Shown here one piece after another: positions 19,976 through 31,544 of a DNA stretch of 64,000 bases; position 1 is the stretch's first letter; every line of letters begins with the position of its first letter. Origin of the DNA: Pomphorhynchus laevis (Eukaryota > Acanthocephala > Palaeacanthocephala > Echinorhynchida > Pomphorhynchidae); NCBI GenBank assembly GCA_012934845.2, contig WNNJ02003711.1, positions 1 through 64,000 on the forward strand, given 5' to 3'. The translations under genes and the position numbers were made by a program. The notes below the pieces were generated by a model. It did no database searches, was not told where the DNA came from, and saw only the letters and a list, made by a program, of their open reading frames with translations.

Positions 19976-20345
19976 GCTTCAAAACGTTGTTCAATACTAT
20001 AATAAGACTTCATTTAGAATATGGCATTCAGGCCGCTTTTCCGTGTATCCAAATCGAAATGGAGTGTCTCGATAACATCCTTGTACGCGGATATAAGTTA
20101 TGTACCACACTAGCTCACATATCATACGCAGAGGGTCTCGTAGAGCTAAGTGTGTGTTCTACCGACCTCGCTTACTATATCTAGACTTGATTTCGATTTA
20201 TAAGATTATAAAGTGTTATGAGCAATCCCAAATGAATATGGTGTAATCCTTAATAGAGATAGTTGTCAACGTAGTTATAGTATGTGACTAAAAACTCAAG
20301 ATCATAGGAAATTCTCGAGTGTTCAAGATTGCCGCATCGAACCCT
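19975..20345 (+). pseudogene. CR1-like RT C-terminal fragment
   Basis: The frame reads LNVECFKTLFNTIIRLHLEYG...PCIQIEMECLDNILVRGYKLC...YAEGLVELSV (19970-20140). This is the CR1 thumb/C-terminal pattern (FKxLF...YGxQ...LExVQRRATK...YxERLxxLxL). It continues in a decayed frame to about 20345. It is wedged between the family F LINE and an L2-like tail. Confidence 0.6.
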
Positions 20346-21055
20346 AAAAGTGTGGACAATCTCGTTTTCTTAGGCTTCCAATTCGACAATCGACCTTCAC
20401 TTAAACTTTCGTTAGAGATAAAGTACGCTCATCTAACTTGATTCTCCGCAACCTCTGTCAAATTCGTAGATTGATCGATTTTCCTCTTTTGTATGATTCT
20501 CATATCTTCTCTCCTTTTTTCTAGCTCGATTATTGTCTTAGTCTATTCTCCAACTTACCTAAATCCACTCTTATTTCCCAACAACGCATCGTCAACGCAG
20601 CCGTCTGAATTGTCCTTCGTCATCGTTGTTTTGATCATACATCTCACCATCTTGCTTCTCTTGATTTGCCTACCATTTATTGTCGTGTTCAAATCCGTCT
20701 TCTTCTCGTTACTTTCCGCCTTGTAACTTGTCATACCGCTTCATTTTTAAACCTTCCTTTTATCGATAATTCTCGTCCTGTTTACTGATCCTTGCGTTCC
20801 TGTAATTCCCTTATTTTACATGTTCCAAACTACTCTACCTCCTTTGGATTCTGCTCCTTCATGGTGGTTGCTCCTCTATCGTGGAATCATCTGCCTATTC
20901 AGATACGCCATTCAACCTCCCTGCCCTGCTTCAAACGCCAAATTTGATCCAATTTAAACAATTCATCTGCTTGACTTTTTCATGTTTTGTTAGTGGACTT
21001 GTAAGCGTGCATCTGGCACACATTTGCCACGTTAAATAAATTATTATACGATCAA
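20345..21055 (+). mobile_element. L2-like LINE tail (family H)
   Basis: It begins VDNLVFLGFQFDNR and continues through the C-terminal RT region and the 3' UTR to GTTAAATAAATTATTA. It matches the family H copies at 33186-36757 and 60445-64000, with frameshifts. It is 5'-truncated, as usual for LINE insertions. Confidence 0.85.
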
Positions 21056-21089
21056 GGAGTTCCAAAAATCAGCCCGCAATTGGATTGCT

Positions 21090-21245
21090 CTTCCTGATCA
21101 ATATATCGTTCGAACTGCATACCCAGGAATCTGGCAGTTTTTAGATTACTTTTGTCATGCACATTTTACTGTAATTCAGGTATCGATGAGAAGGCAAAAC
21201 AGCCCTTACGGCTAAAGGCTTGTAGACAGCGATGTAGAGATTATA
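21090..21245 (+). repeat. Possible CR1-type 3' tail
   Basis: AAGGCAAAACAGCC...GGCTAAAGGCT near 21190 resembles the tail of the CR1 fragment at 40330-40770 (minus; GGGCAAAACAGCCTTC...). Coding similarity upstream is too weak to define a boundary. Confidence 0.35.
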
Positions 21246-21439
21246 TGATTATTGTTTTATGATTTATAATATAAAAATCACTTATTCTATGCATAGTATA
21301 CGCTGTAGATGTTTCTTTACAAATTTCTTATATAAATTTAATATTCTATGTCAGATATGTAGGCGATACTTTTTTCGGTTTTGCCCTTCAACAAAACATA
21401 AGTCACAGATTATAAAATCCAAAGTCAATAGTATTGATC

Positions 21440-21835
21440 ACAATATTAAATGGACCGTCAATTTTTTTAGTGATGATGGCATTTCGTTTATGTATGTGAA
21501 AGTCTGACGCTCTATTGATGTTCTTGGGTAATGTTTAGTTAAATTCCGCATTTTTCCTGCTCTCATATTTTGCACAACGGAAGGTATTAGTAAGATACGT
21601 AGGTGTTTATTCTGCTTTCGACCGCTGATAATCATATTACGAGATATTTAATTTTTATTTTTTTAGAAAATAAAACTTAAAAATAAAAATGTGTAGTGCA
21701 TATTACGACCGGAAACGTCAAATACCTCATCAATAGACAATTGTTTATAACATATAAAAAGTATATCAAGTAAAACTTATGACAAACGATTCTTTAACAT
21801 GTGTACATATTATTCTAATAATATTATAATTATAT
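21440..21835. repeat. Left arm of a large inverted repeat around a PLE
   Basis: It matches the reverse complement of 24695-25010 at roughly 85-90 per cent by eye, including GGAAACGTCAAATACCTCAT and CTTTAACATGTGTACATATT. Part of the arm (TTTAACATGTGTACATAT...AAAAAGTATAT) is repeated at 21967-22042. Both arms read the peptide KQNKHLRILLI, so they may derive from an old coding or structural part of a PLE. Confidence 0.8.
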
Positions 21836-22042
21836 TAATATATTATTATGATATTTTATTATATTAATTAATTATATTAATTAATTATATTAATTAATTA
21901 TATTATTATAATATAAAAATATTTTAATTATATTATATTATATGTATATTATATCCTATTATATTCTTTAACATGTGTACATATACCTAATGTATAGACA
22001 ATTGGCTATAACATATAAAAAGTATATAAAGTAAAAGCTAAC

Positions 22043-22425
22043 AAAAAATCTTACGATAAAAATTATTTTTTAAGATACATTTTTTTATCAAATTTTTCAA
22101 TTATGGACACAACGATTTTTTCATATTATTTGAATCAGCGGAGTCGAATATACCTACTATAAAAATTTTGGATCAATTCAACTCGCAGATGAAGATAAAT
22201 GTAATGATTTATTTGAGAAGATACGTTCAATTTAGGTTTTCACCGTAGTAATGAAAAAATCATTTTGATAAAAAGTTTTAACTTAAAATACGTCTTTAAT
22301 GTCGTCTAAAAGTTTTTCAAAGTGAGGTAAGCTATTCGCGCACGAATTTCGCTTCCAAGTATATTCGCCTAAATAAAGGTCCACCTATTCTTTATTTTTT
22401 GCAATTTCCTCCAAAAAATGTTTTA
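22043..22425. other. AT-rich DNA between the arm and the palindrome cluster
   Basis: I see no coding potential and no match to other repeats in the window. Confidence 0.5.
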
Positions 22426-22526
22426 ATGGAGGCCATTGTGACTCAATGGCCTCCATTGAGTCATAATGGAGGAAATTTGAATTTCCTATTAATTTCCATT
22501 GTGAATTTCTTCCAAATTCACAATGG
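22426..22526. repeat. Cluster of overlapping perfect palindromes
   Basis: ATGGAGGCCATTG (22426-22438) pairs with 22444-22456 across 5 bases. TGACTCAATGG pairs with CCATTGAGTCA (22439-22463), sharing sequence with the first hairpin, so the two are mutually exclusive. CCATTGTGAATTT (22496-22508) pairs with 22514-22526 across 5 bases. They lie directly upstream of the PLE reading frame (ATG at 22604). Confidence 0.9.
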
Positions 22527-22603
22527 AGGAAATTTCCTCTATTAAATTTCTAATATTTCTAATATTAGAAATTTATTAAATAAATTTTTTTTATTAAAAC
22601 ATA

Positions 22604-24660
22604 ATGGAAACAGAATTCAATTGTAAAAGTCTTAGTTTTGATAAAATAAATGAACATATATGTACCCATAATCTAGAATTAATTGAAAATTGTGAATTAA
22701 GAAAGCTGCTATCAAAAGGGTATAAATATAGATTAAATAATAACAACGACAAAAATAAAATTTACAATTCGTTATATAATAACTTAAATGATTACTTTAG
22801 TAAGCTGATTAATAGTGAAAGCTCGAATATATCTAAGATAAACATTTGGAAAGATTATATATTTGATAAAATTAAAAATAAAATGAAAATAACAAACAAT
22901 TATAAAAGGAAAGATAAAATTTAATAAAGATATGTATAAAGAACTTACTAAATTAAAGGATAACTATATAATAACAACTATTGATAAAGCTAGTAATAAC
23001 TTTGTCTTCATATGCAAAAAGCTTTATTATGATATACTAATGAAAGAGGTTAATTCTAATGATTTAAATGTAAATCCAACATATGAACGTAGTGAGTTGA
23101 GTTTAGAAACAATTATTACAAGTCACTGTTCTATAATGGATAAAAAGGGTATAAAGGTTGAATTAGATAATAAAACTAAAATGGAATATAGTTTTTATGA
23201 TATCAGAATCCAAAATTACATAAAAATCCAATAAAACCTAGATTCATATGTAGTGCGTTTAAATGTACATTAAAACCACTTTCTGTCTGTATGAATAAAA
23301 TACTTAAAGTAATTAAAGCACACTTCTAAAAAATATTGTAAGGTAATCGAAATTAATACTGGTATAAAGCACTATTTCAGTATTAATTCTAAAAAAGAAT
23401 TTTTAGTACAGACAAAAGGAATACATTTTCAGAATATAAATACGTACGATTTTAGTACTCTTTATATAAATCTAGATTTAGTAGATATTAAAGAAGCGTT
23501 AATAAAATTAATTAATCTTATATTCGGAAAAAGATATACATATATATGTTATAATAATTATAACGCCTATCTAACAAAAATTAAACCATCAAATAAATAT
23601 TTATATATGAATAAAATTAAATTATTGTAATCTTTAAATATTTTGATCAATCAAAATTATTTAAAAGTAGGGACATCAATATTTAGACAAATAAAATGTG
23701 TTCCAATGGGTGGTAATAGTAACCCAATTATAACTGACTTGTTTTTAAGCTTTATAGAATATGAATTTGTTCATAACTGTGTAAAAACTAAATCTAAACA
23801 ATATAAATATATGAAATATATGTTTCGATACATTGATGATATATGTGTATTTAATTCTAATAATTTTTATTCAATTAGTAAGCACATTTATCAAGAAAGC
23901 CTTATTCTTAACAAAACCAATATTAATGATAAAGAAGGTGTATATCTAGATATGAACATTAAATTAACATTAACTAAAACTACTATTAATTTATATCGTA
24001 AAGATGACATATTTAAATTTACAAGAAACATATTTTTGCATGAGCATTCATGCATACCATATAATATAAAATATAATACATTTAATAATGAAATTTTAAG
24101 AATTGCAAACAATATGTAATGATATTGGCTTTCTTCAAAATCATTTAAATAATTTAATAGATACATATTTTAAACTAGGTTACTATAAAAATAACATCAA
24201 GCAGAAAATAGTAAAATATATAAATCAACACAATAATATAAAGAATAAATTTAAACTCTTAAGTGGTAAATTTTTATGGATGGATAATAAACAATATACT
24301 TTGCATTAGAATAAGATACCATATAGTTTTATCAACGGAAATACATCATTAGCGTGAATTTGGTCCCGCTGCTATGTTGGGTAGTGGAGTTAGGGGCTGA
24401 AACCTGATAGCATAGCAGTTCCTCCTGATGACCTCTAATTCTTATTCTGATACAACGTCTGTTATTTATTAGTCAATTCATAAAAATGACTTTTTAAATT
24501 TCAATTTTTTATTTTAACTTGATATAAATTATAGAAAATCTAAAAACAATTATTAATTTTATTATTTAATTATTAAATTTTGATTTAGCATTATTATGTT
24601 TTGTTTATTTATAATTATATTAAATACGTAGACTCAGTTAGCTGATTTGATCAATTCGCT
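22604..24660 (+). mobile_element. Penelope-like element, longest copy
   Basis: Fossil PLE. The coding part runs from METEFNCKS (22604) to the C-terminal WMDNKQYTLH (24309), with DKASNNFVFICKK, PMGGNSNPIITDLFL, FRYIDDICVF and NLYRKDD as family landmarks. A PLE-specific 3' flank follows at 24310-24660. It is broken at a few places. No GIY-YIG domain follows the RT directly, so it is an endonuclease-lacking type or has lost the domain. It lies between two inverted arms (21440-21835, 24695-25010). PLEs use terminal pseudo-repeats that can lie in inverted orientation. Confidence 0.85.
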
Positions 24661-24694
24661 GAGTATGACACTAGAAATTTAGAATAATACGTAT

Positions 24695-25010
24695 TTATAT
24701 AATTATAATATTATAAGAATAATATGTACACATGTTAAAGAATAGTTTGCACATAAGTTTTACTTTATATACTTTTTATATGTTATGAACAATTGTCTAT
24801 TGATGAGGTATTTGACGTTTCCGGTCGTAATATGCACTACACATTTTTATTTTCTAACAAAATTAAAAATTATATATCTCGTAATATGATTGTCAACGAT
24901 CAAAAACAGAATAAACACCTACGTATCTTACTAATACATTCCGTTAGGCAATATTCGAGAACCGGAAAAACGCAGTATTTAACTGTTTCATGTTCTTTAG
25001 AAAAGGAATC
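24695..25010. repeat. Right arm of the inverted repeat around the PLE
   Basis: Inverted partner of 21440-21835. It starts TAATATTATAAGAATAATAT and ends near CATGTTCTTTAGAAAAGG. The reading SIDEVFDVSGRNMHY...KQNKHLRILLI is open but short, and I do not recognise it. Confidence 0.8.
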
Positions 25011-25169
25011 CTTAAACTTACACTAATTGGTTTACAGTCTCTCTTATCATTTCGAAAATATCGCAGAATACATCACTATTTTGGAGGGCATTACTCTATT
25101 GTTCTAATGCAAGTCTTTTTGACTATGAAACTATATTCATTACTATATTCATTACATGATCAACTTAGT

Positions 25170-25700
25170 GCAAGCTTTCCTTCGCAAATAACAAAGAGGG
25201 CTTTTTATTGTGCATGTCGATCTATTAATAAAATCCCAACAGAAGGTGATAATGTATCACAACACGAATATATAGAAATTACCTTTTGTTAATTCTAAAT
25301 AAAACAGTATATTAAATAAAGCTTTTGGCTTTAAAAGGCTAAAGATTGTGTTGTTAAAACGTATACAAGATTTTTACCACTACAGGCCAACTTATTATAG
25401 GTTAAACCTACATTCCCTCAAGTAGGTATGGTATACACCCTTCCTTGCAATGAGTGTGGAAATTATTGCGTCGATCAAAACAGGTAGACATCTTCAAAAA
25501 CGTGATCAAGACTCGTATACTATGAGGAAAGCCAAAAAAACCTGAATACACATGCTTGTGCCATATCGAATTACGTATCTCAAATGATTACCTCGAAGTT
25601 AAAGATATTTCGTGCTTGCGTAAAGAGTCTAATCCCACTAAAATAAATATTATTGAAGCTTTGTATATTAATCATAATAAAAAAACTCTTCAATTACAAT
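25170..25700 (+). pseudogene. PLE C-terminal GIY-YIG endonuclease remnant
   Basis: The frames read LPFVNSK...LNKAFGFKRLKIV, then VGMVYTLPCNECGNYCVDQ, then RKESNPTKINIIEALYINH. This is the order of the PLE linker, the GIY-YIG core (VYxLpCxxCxxxYvGQT) and the conserved Glu-bearing helix. It is a broken fossil and belongs to an endonuclease-bearing PLE, perhaps a different family from the copy just upstream. Confidence 0.65.
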
Positions 25701-25764
25701 AAAGCGGATCTCACACGGTTTCTTTACCACAAAAAATCGCACTGATTTTTGCTCTGCATGATCA

Positions 25765-25835
25765 ACACCTTAATACATACGATTTTAGTACGCTTTATAC
25801 AAATCTAGATTAAACATATATTAAAGAAGCAATAT
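25765..25835 (+). pseudogene. PLE RT fragment interrupted by a LINE
   Basis: NTYDFSTLYTNLDL matches the PLE RT block at 6590-6640 and 23440-23480. The match stops at about 25835, where the CR1-like LINE C tail begins. PLE sequence resumes at 29431, so this is one PLE copy split by insertion. Confidence 0.7.
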
Positions 25836-25933
25836 TTATTTTTTATTTATTCAATTACAAGACTGTAGCCGTAGGGCTGTTATGTCTGATCACATGAAAA
25901 AAAGAAAGAAAAATTGGAAAAAAAAATTCAACA

Positions 25934-28780
25934 TTACTCCCAAGGATAGCGATCCGGTATGGACTGTGAGTTTGTCTCGCACAGCCATTGCTCCATCCTC
26001 CGCATGAACTGCTGTCTACTCTGAATAGCGACCATATGCTCCGGAAGTAAGTTCCACATCTTCACCGCCCGATGCGATAGGCGACTGATTCTAGACAGCT
26101 TCCAATGGTGCAGCGTTTTCACAGTCAAAGAGTGGCCCCGATTCGTATCACGTTTGTTCCGCTGGATACAGTTTGCCGGCCACCCAACACGTCCGAGTAA
26201 CATATCTCCGAAGCATAAGATGTCGCTACACACTATCGCAGACAGAACCGACGGTATGCCTATCTCTCACCAGCGATCCCTATAAGAATAACTACTCGGA
26301 AGACGACAGCACATCGTCAACCTGCGAAGAACATTTTCTAAATCATTCAGCTCGCCTCGCGTGCACGGAAATGTTGCTGGTATACAGTATAAAAGAATGT
26401 ACCTAATTATTGAGTTTAACATCACTTTAAGGCAAAACACAGATGGGTAACGAAAGCACTTACGAAGCACATAGCTCAATTGTCTGGCCGACTGAATAAT
26501 CATGTCTGTGTTTGGACGACTCTTTAACGATTCGTGCACAAGTACCCCTAAGACTCTAGTGCACTGTACCTGCTCAATTGGCTCACCACCTAAACTATAA
26601 ACAAAAGAAAATGTCTTAACTCCTAAGTGCATGTGACTGCACTTCGAGGTATTCAAAAGCAAGCCCGTCGTCCTGCTCCATATGCTTATAGTGTCGAGGT
26701 CATCTTGAAGCTCCAAACAGTTATCATATGAACGAACACACTTTCATAACTTCAGGTCATCCGCAAACGCTAGTACATCACATTCTAATCTTACAAGTAG
26801 ATCCTGAAGAAAAATATTGAATAACAAGGGTCCCAGGACCGATCCCTGAGGAACACCTGCGTATTTCGTGGAGAAGAAAGGCTATTCCCTAACCTAACTT
26901 GATATGATCGACCTTTCAGGAACGACTCGATCCAACCAACACACTCGGATCAATCCCGTATTGAGCCAACAGTAAGAGCAAAAGATCGTGCGGTACTCGG
27001 TCGAACGCCTTACTAAAGTCAATGTAAATTACATCAACCATTTCCCCGTTTGCAACTATGTCTGTCCAACTTTCACGTGCCGTAATTAGATTGCTAAGGC
27101 ATGAACTGCCGGTACGAAAGCCATGCTGAGATGGGTGACAAACCTCTCGAGGTATTTGCATACAATACTCGTCAGGCATACTGCACGATAATTGAACGGA
27201 TCGTCTCTGCTACCCTTTTTATGAATGGGGATGACGTAAGATTGTCTCCAGTGATCAGGGATGCGCGAAGTATGTATCGACATGTTAAACATCTCTGATA
27301 GTGGCGATGCTAATAGATCATGGAAATTCCGGAGGATAAAGGGGTGTATACCGTCAGGGCCGGCCGAAGTATATGGTGACAATCCGTGCAGTTCCCGCGA
27401 AACCTCAGTCGGGTGAACAAGCGGCATATATGACGTGAATGCCTTAGGAGTGAGCGCTATACGGAAGCCTTTAGATGGCGTGGAACAATCAAGTTCAAAC
27501 ACTGTCGCTAGCACACTCACGATTTCATCAGGTTCTCGTACAATTCTGCCCCCATGATTTAACACTGTGATTGATTAAATCATTTTTTTATTTTGATTCG
27601 CATACGGCCAGAATGGTTTGGAAGAAGTTCGATATGATGCTATTATTCCAGCTTCATACCTTTGTCTTTTTATTTTCTTTATAGAGCTGAAACGACGACG
27701 ATATTGAAGGTATTCTGACCGAAGACCCTGAATTTTCAGAGATGACTTAAATAGTTTATTTCGCATCTTCAAAATGTCAAGTAACTCATGATCAAACCAC
27801 GGAGGTTTAAGTTTCGAAGAGGATTGTACGGTTTTCAATGGGGTTTAAGTTTCGAAGAGGATTGTACGGTTTTCAATGGGGTTCAAGTTTCGAAGAGGAT
27901 TGTACGGTTTTCAATGGAGATACACAATCCGTAAGATAGTTGAGAGAAACAGACAAAGTTTTCCAATCATCGATATCACTGACAACAATGTTGTGAAGAC
28001 CCAATCGTACTGTAAGCTTACCGAGGGCATCCGTATCCACCTTATTCCATTTGCGTTTGAAGTACTTAACTGCGTTAGGTGGGGCTTCGGCACAGAAACC
28101 AGTATAAAGCTTAATGACAAGATGGTCACTGAGTCCAATGAGAGGGTCATATTGAACTTCACATATGTCAAAAAATGTTTTACTGAAAACTAAATCCAAC
28201 AACGAGGAGCTACTTCCCGTAAACCTAGTCGACTGAGTGACTTGTTGTATAAGAGCTAAATCGTCCACAAGAAAATTCCATAAGTCGACATCCATCTGAC
28301 TTACACCGCGAGGACATTCGAAAGGGGAGCTCCCAGTTAGGTTCGGAATATTAAAGTCACCAAGAAGGATGAAATTGGACGGTTTCGACACTTTCGTGAA
28401 ATAACTGATCATGTCATGTTTCAAGCAGCAAGTGCGCGGAGTACGATAGCAAACGCAAATCGACATTGTCGTATCACCCGATTTCACTGTTAAAGAGAGC
28501 GACTCCAATAGATCATCATCTCAATATGACATGAGGTTGGTCACAATCATTTTGTTGTCTACATAGATCGCAACCCCACCACCACAGCGGGTGTTTCCTC
28601 GGTCAGTTCTTAATATGAGAAGCCCGAGATGTTAACACAATTGTCATCAATACTACTGTGCAGCCAGGTCTCAGTGAGTGCGAAAATAGACACATCGCTG
28701 TTTGATAAATAACAGTTGAACTCATCAAATTTAGAGACTAAGCTGCGAACATTGGAACATGCAATCCTGATAGGATGACT
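25934..28780 (-). pseudogene. LINE C ORF2: endonuclease plus reverse transcriptase (broken)
   Basis: Endonuclease: ACSNVRSLVSKFDE, FALTETWL, ICVCYRTPR, FILLGDFNIPN and [79 protein letters not shown] (about 26840) and FADDLKL (about 26760-26780). C-terminal: RGHSLTVKTLHH...RAVKMWNLLPEH. The catalytic residues are present. Breaks lie near 28510-28600, 27800-27920, 27570, 27170, 26900 and 26260. Confidence 0.85.
27805..27918. repeat. 38-bp tandem triplication in LINE C
   Basis: The unit starting GTTTAAGTTTCGAAGAGGAT occurs at 27805, 27843 and 27881, nearly identical. It lies in the linker between endonuclease and RT and shifts the frame, since two extra units add 76 bases. Confidence 0.95.
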
Positions 28781-28833
28781 ACCGTAATTCACCGAACTTT
28801 TCGGTAAGATGGTACGAAATGAAACCAAGTCTC

Positions 28834-29079
28834 CTAAAGCTCCCTTCGTTGAGTTTTTATAGTTAACTTCTCCCACCGTACAAATGGTCGGCGTCGAACC
28901 ACCCGAAAATTTCGGATACATAAATCCGACTCACCTAATTTACGCCTGTTATATAGTTCCTTCCTAGTAAGAGACAATTGACAGCGATCCTCGATCGAAA
29001 GGTCCTTGAAGATGCGCATAGACGTACCCGCTAATCTGTAAGCTCTATTAAGAATGGAAGCGGCTTGATTAGAAGACAA
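28834..29079 (-). pseudogene. LINE C ORF1, C-terminal end
   Basis: Reads LSIEDRCQLSLTRKELYNRRKLGESDLCIRNF (shown here in part as LGESDLCIRNF) and then VVRRRPFVRW. This is the conserved end of CR1/L2 ORF1 proteins. It overlaps the start of ORF2 in another frame. The rest of ORF1 is missing. Confidence 0.65.
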
Positions 29080-29179
29080 ACAAACTAATCTTAGTAATCT
29101 AGTCTTACCATTTCCTTACCATTTCACTTACCATTTCAAGTAATAATAATTAATCTAATGATTCAAAGACGAGAAGACA

Positions 29180-29430
29180 TTAACCAGATTTGTTTTTTAA
29201 TTGGACAGCACGAGCTGTCCAATTTGATCGGCGAGTTGTATCTCTGTGGAATAGGCTTGGAGAGTCAACAGTGTGCAGTAGCAATATCAACGAATTCAAA
29301 AAGAAATTACGGATGGATGATGCCATGGGGAAAGCTGCTTTTCCGTATTTGTGATATTTTATTATATTTTTTCTGCAGTAAACCAGCCAATTAAGCCATG
29401 CTTTTATGTGCTGTTGAAACATTAATAATA
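29180..29430 (+). pseudogene. LINE C-terminal fragment (CR1/L2 type)
   Basis: The frame VQFDRRVVSLWNRLGESTV...INEFKKKL fits the last conserved motif of CR1/L2 RTs (RVVxxWNxLP...VxxxSxxxFKxxL). It is followed by a short 3' tail and then PLE sequence. Confidence 0.6.
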
Positions 29431-29663
29431 AATATATGGATAAATATATAGGAACATCTATATTTAGACAAATAAAATGTGTTTCAATGGGAGGTAATAG
29501 TAGCCCAATTATAGCTGACTTATGTTTAAGCTTTATAGAATATGAATTTGTGTATAACTGTGTAAAAATAAATCTAAACTTTATAAAGATTTGAAATATG
29601 TTTCGATATATCGATGATATATGTGTATTTAATTCTAATAATTTTTATTCAACAAGTGAATAT
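29431..29663 (+). pseudogene. PLE RT fragment, continuation
   Basis: GTSIFRQIKC, GGNSSPIIADL and FRYIDDICVFNSNNFYS match the PLE at 23660-23875. It is the right part of the copy split by LINE C. It is cut at about 29663 by an L2-like insertion. Confidence 0.75.
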
Positions 29664-31478
29664 AAAACTCAAATCTTAAACTCATTTCTTACACGATCAT
29701 CTACCCCTTGCAACATAAATCCTGATGAATTTTCCACTTATCTGCAATCTAAGCTATCTAATATAAAATTCCGTTCTACCCATATGCCCCATGTATCCTC
29801 TCATCAATTTAAATACGTCCCTCCCAGAGCTATTCCACCTTCTTATCGCTTCATCTGACGAAGTTTCTTCGGCTCTTCTGTCATTAGCCAATAAAACCTC
29901 TTTTTCTGACCCAATTCCCACACACTTGCTTAATAAAATCTGCTCATCTATATCACCCTTCCTAACAACTTTGTTCAACTTGTCTATCCGCAAACCCACA
30001 TTTACTTCCATCTGGAAATGTGCCACTGATCGCCATCTCCTCAAAAAGCAATCTCTCGACCCTTCATTACCACATTCATAATGTACTATCTCACTTCTCC
30101 CAACCCTCTCTAAACTCCTTGAGCGTCTTGTTTTCAAGCAAGTTAATGCATATCTATTTTTCTCCGACTTGTTCCCTCCCTTCCAAGTTGCTTTTCGCTC
30201 TAATCACTCTACTTAAATTGCTTGTCTCAAAGTTTATAACAATTTACTCATCGAGCGCGATCAAAAATCATGTAGTGTCATAGTTTCTCTTGATCTATCA
30301 TCTGCTTTCGTCATCGTCGATCACTTGATTCTTCTCCATCGTCTTCGTCATGATTATGGCTTCTCTTTACCCATTATAGCTTGGTTTTCTTCATATCTAT
30401 CAAACCGTACTTTTCGCGTGTGTTCTAACACTTCTCTTTCCCATCCTTCTTCCATCCCGTCCGGTGTTCCACAAGGCTCCGTATTATACCCTTTGCTTTC
30501 CTCTCTTCTCGGAGATTTGTCTTCTATTTCTCATTCGTTTGACTTCCATATTATGCAATATGCTGATGATATTCTCATGCATTTGCATATCGTATTCATG
30601 ATCTTAGTGTTTCTGCTTCCAACTGTCTTGTCTCAATTTTCAATTATCTTTCTTATCTTCGTCTTACTCTGAATCCTAATAAATCCAAAATTATGTGGAT
30701 CCTTCCTTGACGCCGCAGCTTAGAACTTCCCTCTGTATCATTAAATTCAACAATTCTTAATATCGTTGACAATCTCGTTTTCTTAGGCTTCCATTTCGAC
30801 AATCGACTTGCACTTAAACCTTTCGTTAGAGATAAAGTACGCTCATATACCTTGATTCTCCGCAACGTCCGTAAAATTCGTAGAATGATCGATTTCCCTT
30901 TTTGCATGACTTTCATATCTTCTCTCATTTTATCAAGACTTGATTACTGTCTGAGTCTATTTTCCAACTCATCTAAATCCACTCTTCTTTATTTACAACG
31001 CATCAACAACGCAGCCGTCCGAGTTCTCCTTCGTCTTCGTCGTTTTGATCATACATCCCACCATCTTGCTTCTATCGATTTGCCCAAGATTTATTGTCGT
31101 GTTCAAATTTGTCTACTAATCATTGCTTTTCGCCTTATAACTTTTCATACCCCTTCATTTCTCAACCTTCCTTTTCTCGACAATTCTCGTCCTGTTTACT
31201 GTTCCTTGTGTTCCCGTAATTATCTTCCTTTACATGTCCCAAACTACTCTACCTCTTTTGGCTTCCGCTCTTTCGTTGTGGCTGCTCCTCTTTCGTGGAA
31301 TCCTCTGCTTATTGATATCTGCCAATCGTCATAAATGGCGTGCTTTTAACGCCAAATACGATTACATTTAAACAATTAATTAACATGTATGACTTCTGCT
31401 GTGTGTTTTTTGTTAGTGGATTTGTAAATGTGCAGCTGTCACGCATTTGCCACATTAAATAAATTATTATTAAGTAAT
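29664..31478 (+). mobile_element. L2-like LINE (family H), 5'-truncated
   Basis: It starts in the endonuclease-RT linker (CNINPDEFSTYLQSKLSN) and continues through [55 protein letters not shown] and the C-terminal domain to TTAAATAAATTATTATTA. It is broken in several places. A run of shared defects with the copy at 45375-46450 is described in the findings. Confidence 0.85.
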
Positions 31479-31486
31479 AATAATAT

Positions 31487-31531
31487 TACCCAGTCTCGAC
31501 CTGGGTAATATTAGTACCCTGGCTTAACCTT
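31487..31531. repeat. Perfect 13-bp hairpin
   Basis: TAATATTACCCAG and CTGGGTAATATTA are separated by 7 bases (TCTCGAC), and CTGG recurs just after. It sits at the junction between the L2-like tail and the RLE-family LINE, so it may be a repair scar. Confidence 0.85.
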
Positions 31532-31544
31532 CTTCGAGCATGGG

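Larger units (their letters stand above)
25836..29095 (-). mobile_element. Nearly full-length CR1-like LINE (family C)
   Basis: A 3.25-kb minus-strand non-LTR element with the end of ORF1, an endonuclease, an RT and a CR1 C-terminal domain. Its tail begins at about 25836 inside a PLE. Its 5' end near 29095 lies in ORF1, so it is slightly 5'-truncated. The body is GC-richer than the host DNA. Several frame breaks and a 38-bp triplication are present. Confidence 0.85.

Noticed and set aside
24434-24440. CTGATGA in the PLE 3' flank as a hammerhead core
   Set aside because: No GAAA follows at a workable distance and no stems II/III form. The motif is not conserved in the copies at 1045 and 40862.
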